DNA from: Erysipelotrichaceae bacterium
GTDB taxonomy: Bacteria > Bacillota_I > Bacilli_A > Erysipelotrichales > Erysipelotrichaceae
Length of the DNA stretch: 8,402 nucleotides
Reading direction: 5' to 3'
NCBI GenBank assembly: GCA_900759455.1
Contig: CAAEVI010000159.1
Span: 1 to 8,402 of the forward strand
Shown one piece after another: positions 5,969 through 8,402 of the stretch; within the stretch, counting starts at the first letter, position 1; every line of letters starts with the position of its first letter. The notes beneath the pieces were generated by a model, which saw only the letters and a program-made list of their open reading frames with translations, did not search any database and was not told the origin of the DNA. The position numbers were made by a program, and so were the translations under genes.

Positions 5969-7877
5969 ATGTATCTTCTCCAAGATAGATCCACACCTTT
6001 CCTTCTTCACTCAATGTAATTCCTGCCTCCGGCAATTGATCAATAACCGTTTCACCCTCGCCGATAAACTCGAAATTGACGCCTTCCTGTTTAACATCTT
6101 TACGTTTTCTCCCTACAAAATCTTCGACAATCACTGCTTCTGTTTCCGGCCAGACCAGTTTTTTCGGAAGCTGATCGTCTGTTTTCTTTACATTTAAATA
6201 GGGAAGAATATCTTCATACATCGCTTTGACGATTGGAGCTACTACAGTACCTCCATACTGCACATCATTTTGAGGCGCATCCACAGCGACATAAATGACG
6301 ATTTCAGGATCATCAATTGGGGCTGCCGACAAAAAAGAAAGAATGTATTCATTCGCAAGATAAACACCGTCGACCGCTTTCTGTGCCGTGCCTGTCTTCC
6401 CGCCGATGCGGTATCCCTGTATATAGGCGTTCTTCCCTCCGCCGTTTGCCACTACACTTTCCAGGGCATAACGCATCTTCTTACTTGTTTCTTCAGAAAT
6501 CACCTGTCTTTTTTTCTGTTTTCCTACTTCAAGCAGAACATCGTTTGTCAACGGATCTTGATAACTTTTCACGATATGAGGTGTGTACAAGGTGCCCCCG
6601 TTAACAATGGCACTGAAAGCACATACCAGCTGAATGGGAGTGACCGAAAGACCTTGACCAAAAGCCACTGTCGCACTTTCCAATTCGCCCATCGCATCAC
6701 GTTCAAACATGATGCCACTGCTTTCTCCGGGCAGGTCAATACCTGTTTTCTCACCGAAACCAAATAATTTTACATACTGATACAAACGATCTGTTCCCAT
6801 TCTCCTCGATATCTCCACGAAACCGGGATTTGAAGAATTTTCCAAAACCTGTAAGAACGTCTGCAGTCCATGACCGCCCGCCTTCCAGGACTTGATGCGT
6901 GCACCGCTTACGATTTCATAACCGCGGTCATAATAGGTATCTTTAAACATATCGAACAAATTCAGCTCCAGTGCCGAGGCAAAAGTAACGGATTTGAAAG
7001 TTGATCCGGGTTCATAGCTCATCCAGATTGGCAAATTACGGTTGATAATGCTTTGATCATACTCGTCATAGTGATTCGGATCAAAATCAGGCTTAGATAC
7101 CATTCCCAGTATCTCCCCTGTATCCGGGTCCATCGCTATGGCCAGTGCCTGCTTTGGCTCATAGCGTTCCATCACATTCCTCATTTCTCTCTCCATGATA
7201 TCCTGAATATTTGAATCAATCGTTAATACAAGATTCAGTCCGTTTCCGCTTGCTTCGTACGTTTCCTGGTATAATGTTACATTCTGTCCCTTTGCATCAA
7301 AAGGAATCTTTAAAGATCCCCGTTTCGCCTGCAGTATCTCGTCATATTGAAGTTCGAGGCCGGACAATCCCTGATTATCGATACCGGTAAATCCAAGGAC
7401 CTGGCTCAGATAACTTCCATTTGGATAATAACGAAGCGAATCAGCAACCAGATAAACGCCATCCAGATTCAGTTCCTCAATTGCCGCGGCCTGTTCCTCA
7501 TTGATCTGTCTGCCCTCCGGCTGCAGTTTCTGTGTCGATACGCGGTTCGTGATTTTTTTATATAAGGCGGATTCCTCACATTCCAGTATCTCTGCCAGTT
7601 TTTTTGCAGTTTCTGCAGCGTTGTTGATCTGTGCCGGTACGACCACCACGGAAGTAGCGGGCATATCCTTTGCCAGAATTTTCCCGTCACTGCTTAAGAT
7701 GCTTCCCCTGGTGCCCGAAACAGAAAAATCCCGCTGCCATGAATTCAAAGCTCTTTCGAGAATAGCATCATGATGAATGATCTGCTCATAACCAAGCTTT
7801 GATAAAATACAGGCAAAAACCATCATCGCACACAGAAAGATACATCGAATTCTTTTTTTTACTTTTCCTCGCAGCAT
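5961..7877 (-). CDS. Class B penicillin-binding protein with one PASTA domain (FtsI/SpoVD type)
   Basis: This is a membrane-anchored D,D-transpeptidase that crosslinks peptidoglycan outside the membrane. The 638 residues comprise a short basic N-terminus, one membrane segment at about 10-30, a dimerisation domain beginning around RGSI (57-60), and the transpeptidase domain. Active-site motifs are STFK (292-295, nucleophile S292), SSN (348-350) and KTGT (494-497). A linker leads to a single C-terminal PASTA domain at about 583-634. One PASTA and this length resemble B. subtilis SpoVD (one PASTA) more than PBP2B (two), but its place before murE-mraY-murD equally fits the division transpeptidase FtsI. 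Sequence alone does not decide whether it serves septation or spore cortex, so no gene symbol is given. The ATG at 7877 has GGTGA (plus-strand 7884-7888) six bases upstream. It is the first gene of the operon, transcribed divergently from rpmB, and its end overlaps murE. Confidence 0.94.
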   Translation of the reverse strand: MLRGKVKKRIRCIFLCAMMVFACILSKLGYEQIIHHDAILERALNSWQRDFSVSGTRGSILSSDGKILAKDMPATSVVVVPAQINNAAETAKKLAEILECEESALYKKITNRVSTQKLQPEGRQINEEQAAAIEELNLDGVYLVADSLRYYPNGSYLSQVLGFTGIDNQGLSGLELQYDEILQAKRGSLKIPFDAKGQNVTLYQETYEASGNGLNLVLTIDSNIQDIMEREMRNVMERYEPKQALAIAMDPDTGEILGMVSKPDFDPNHYDEYDQSIINRNLPIWMSYEPGSTFKSVTFASALELNLFDMFKDTYYDRGYEIVSGARIKSWKAGGHGLQTFLQVLENSSNPGFVEISRRMGTDRLYQYVKLFGFGEKTGIDLPGESSGIMFERDAMGELESATVAFGQGLSVTPIQLVCAFSAIVNGGTLYTPHIVKSYQDPLTNDVLLEVGKQKKRQVISEETSKKMRYALESVVANGGGKNAYIQGYRIGGKTGTAQKAVDGVYLANEYILSFLSAAPIDDPEIVIYVAVDAPQNDVQYGGTVVAPIVKAMYEDILPYLNVKKTDDQLPKKLVWPETEAVIVEDFVGRKRKDVKQEGVNFEFIGEGETVIDQLPEAGITLSEEGKVWIYLGEDTFE

Positions 7878-8096
7878 GACTTATCACCACTTCATCTTAT
7901 GAAATGATCCAAAAAAACATGAAAAGAGATGATTTTATTCCAAAATCCATTCATTTAGATTGATAAAAGCTTATTTTCGATATTTTTTTCGCATTATCCA
8001 AAGTAATTTTTAGAATATACTTGCTTTTTTTTCTTGCAAATGCTAATATAAATAAGCAAATTGCGTAAAAATTATCGCGTAAAGGAGGTAAGCAGT
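7878..8096. other. Divergent intergenic region between the PBP gene and rpmB
   Basis: This 219-base AT-rich spacer must carry promoters in both directions. The plus-strand rpmB promoter is clear. For the minus-strand operon I see no good match to TTGACA-N17-TATAAT. The best -10-like candidates are TATATT (plus-strand 8014-8019), with a TTGCAA only 14 bases upstream, and GATAAT (plus-strand 7993-7998), with no recognisable -35. The TATATT candidate nearly abuts the rpmB -35 box, so the two promoters could interfere. No terminator, RNA gene or open frame of note is visible. Confidence 0.6.
8021..8049 (+). promoter_or_regulatory. Extended -10 sigma-A promoter of rpmB
   Basis: TTGCTT (8021-8026) and TAATAT (8044-8049) are 17 bases apart, and TGC at 8041-8043 supplies the extended -10 TGn element. 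Runs of T fill the spacer. A start near 8056 leaves a leader of about 40 bases with a strong ribosome binding site, as expected for an abundant ribosomal protein. I see no sign of an autoregulatory structure in so short a leader. Confidence 0.8.
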
Positions 8097-8288
8097 ATGT
8101 CAAAAGTATGTGCAATTACTGGTAAAGGACCTTTATCAGGAAACAGACGTTCACACTCAATGCGTGCATCTCGCCGTAAATGGAATGTAAATTTACAGAA
8201 AGTGAAAGTTGTTGTTGACGGAAAGCCACAGACACTTCGCATCAGTGCCCGTGCTCTGAAAACATTAAAGAAGAACAACGCGATCTAG
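8097..8288 (+). CDS. rpmB: Large ribosomal subunit protein bL28
   Basis: L28 is a small basic protein of the 50S subunit. The 63 residues match the short Firmicutes form. The N-terminus SKVCAITGKGPLSGNRRSHS, then WNVNLQKV, the DGKPQTLRISARALKTLKK stretch and a basic tail are the recognisable L28 pattern. It has a single cysteine (C5) and no CxxC pair, so this is the zinc-independent form. The ATG at 8097 is chosen because AAAGGAGGT (8081-8089) precedes it at ideal distance; the longer frame from TTG 8061 would read through that site. It is a single gene with its own promoter and terminator, divergent from the cell-wall operon. Confidence 0.97.
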   Translation: MSKVCAITGKGPLSGNRRSHSMRASRRKWNVNLQKVKVVVDGKPQTLRISARALKTLKKNNAI

Positions 8289-8302
8289 TAAATACATTGA
8301 GT

Positions 8303-8329
8303 AAAACAGGCTTGACCTGTTTTTCTTTT
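8303..8329 (+). terminator. Terminator of rpmB
   Basis: AAAACAGG (8303-8310) and CCTGTTTT (8316-8323) pair around a CTTGA loop, and the T-rich TTTTCTTTT (8320-8329) follows. It begins 14 bases after the rpmB stop. The leading A-run also gives partial symmetry, so weak activity on the minus strand is possible. Confidence 0.85.
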
Positions 8330-8363
8330 GGGATGCTACCAAAAAGGAAAAGCGTACTGCCAA

Positions 8364-8388
8364 TGTCATTTAGTTAAGAAAAATGACA
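8364..8388. repeat. Inverted repeat of unknown role at the right edge
   Basis: TGTCATTT (8364-8371) and AAATGACA (8381-8388) are perfect inverted copies separated by nine bases. An extra ACTG at 8356-8359 has a matching CAGT at 8387-8390, which allows an alternative pairing. No T-run follows on either strand, so it is not an obvious terminator. It could be an operator for the next gene to the right, which lies outside the window. Confidence 0.45.
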
Positions 8389-8402
8389 GTCACAAGAAAT
8401 TG

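Noticed and set aside
6270..6767. A 165-codon plus-strand frame inside the PBP gene
   Set aside because: It is antisense to the transpeptidase domain, including the KTGT region, so it is a shadow of a strongly conserved sequence.
7894..7922. A sigma-E-like sporulation promoter on the minus strand before the PBP gene (TCATGTT, 14 bases, CATAAGAT)
   Set aside because: The match is tempting for a SpoVD-like gene. However, the implied start near 7887 would cut into the GGTGA ribosome binding site at 7884-7888, the spacer is AT-rich enough for chance matches, and sporulation ability is not shown by anything else in the window.
1..8402. A search by eye for a mobile element, CRISPR array, tRNA or rRNA gene, or defence-type system
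   Set aside because: Nearly all of the sequence is accounted for by housekeeping genes and their control signals. No spaced repeats, transposase motifs, cloverleaf or unknown gene cassette was seen.

Overview
The window looks like an ordinary chromosomal segment of a low-to-moderate GC Gram-positive bacterium of the Bacillota. The support is the strong AGGAGG-type ribosome binding sites, a T-box leader in front of trpS, a B. subtilis-like short L28, and a class B PBP with a C-terminal PASTA domain. An Erysipelotrichia-like lineage is a guess from the general feel of the proteins, not something the sequence proves. All five complete cell-wall genes lie on the minus strand between two plus-strand genes.

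Left part (1-1422, plus strand): a possible last few codons of an upstream gene end at 48 and a hairpin terminator lies at 93-131. A sigma-A-type promoter (139-167) then drives a complete tryptophan T-box leader (about 174-381), followed by trpS (400-1389) and its terminator. The leader carries a Trp (UGG) specifier codon, a kink-turn, a stem III, and mutually exclusive antiterminator and terminator pairings. The switch therefore senses uncharged tRNA-Trp and controls the enzyme that charges it.

Middle part (1430-7877, minus strand, read from right to left): a tightly packed five-gene operon, class B PBP (SpoVD/FtsI type) - murE - mraY - murD - uppP, ending in its own terminator, which sits close to the trpS terminator. 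Genes overlap or are separated by 1-3 bases. MurE and MurD build the cytoplasmic UDP-MurNAc-peptide. MraY moves the phospho-MurNAc-pentapeptide to undecaprenyl phosphate, giving lipid I. The PBP crosslinks the finished strands outside the membrane. UppP recycles the undecaprenyl pyrophosphate released by polymerisation. This is a shortened dcw (mra) cluster. murF is not present, ftsW and murG do not follow murD, and uppP takes the last place.

Right part (7878-8402): a 219-base AT-rich divergent spacer contains a strong extended -10 promoter for rpmB (L28, 8097-8288). A terminator follows, and then a short tail with an unexplained inverted repeat. I found no mobile element, CRISPR array, tRNA or rRNA, and no convincing novel system. 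The points worth a second look are the MurE substrate-pocket motif, the operon architecture, the non-ATG starts at overlaps, the T-box details, and the inverted repeat at the right edge.
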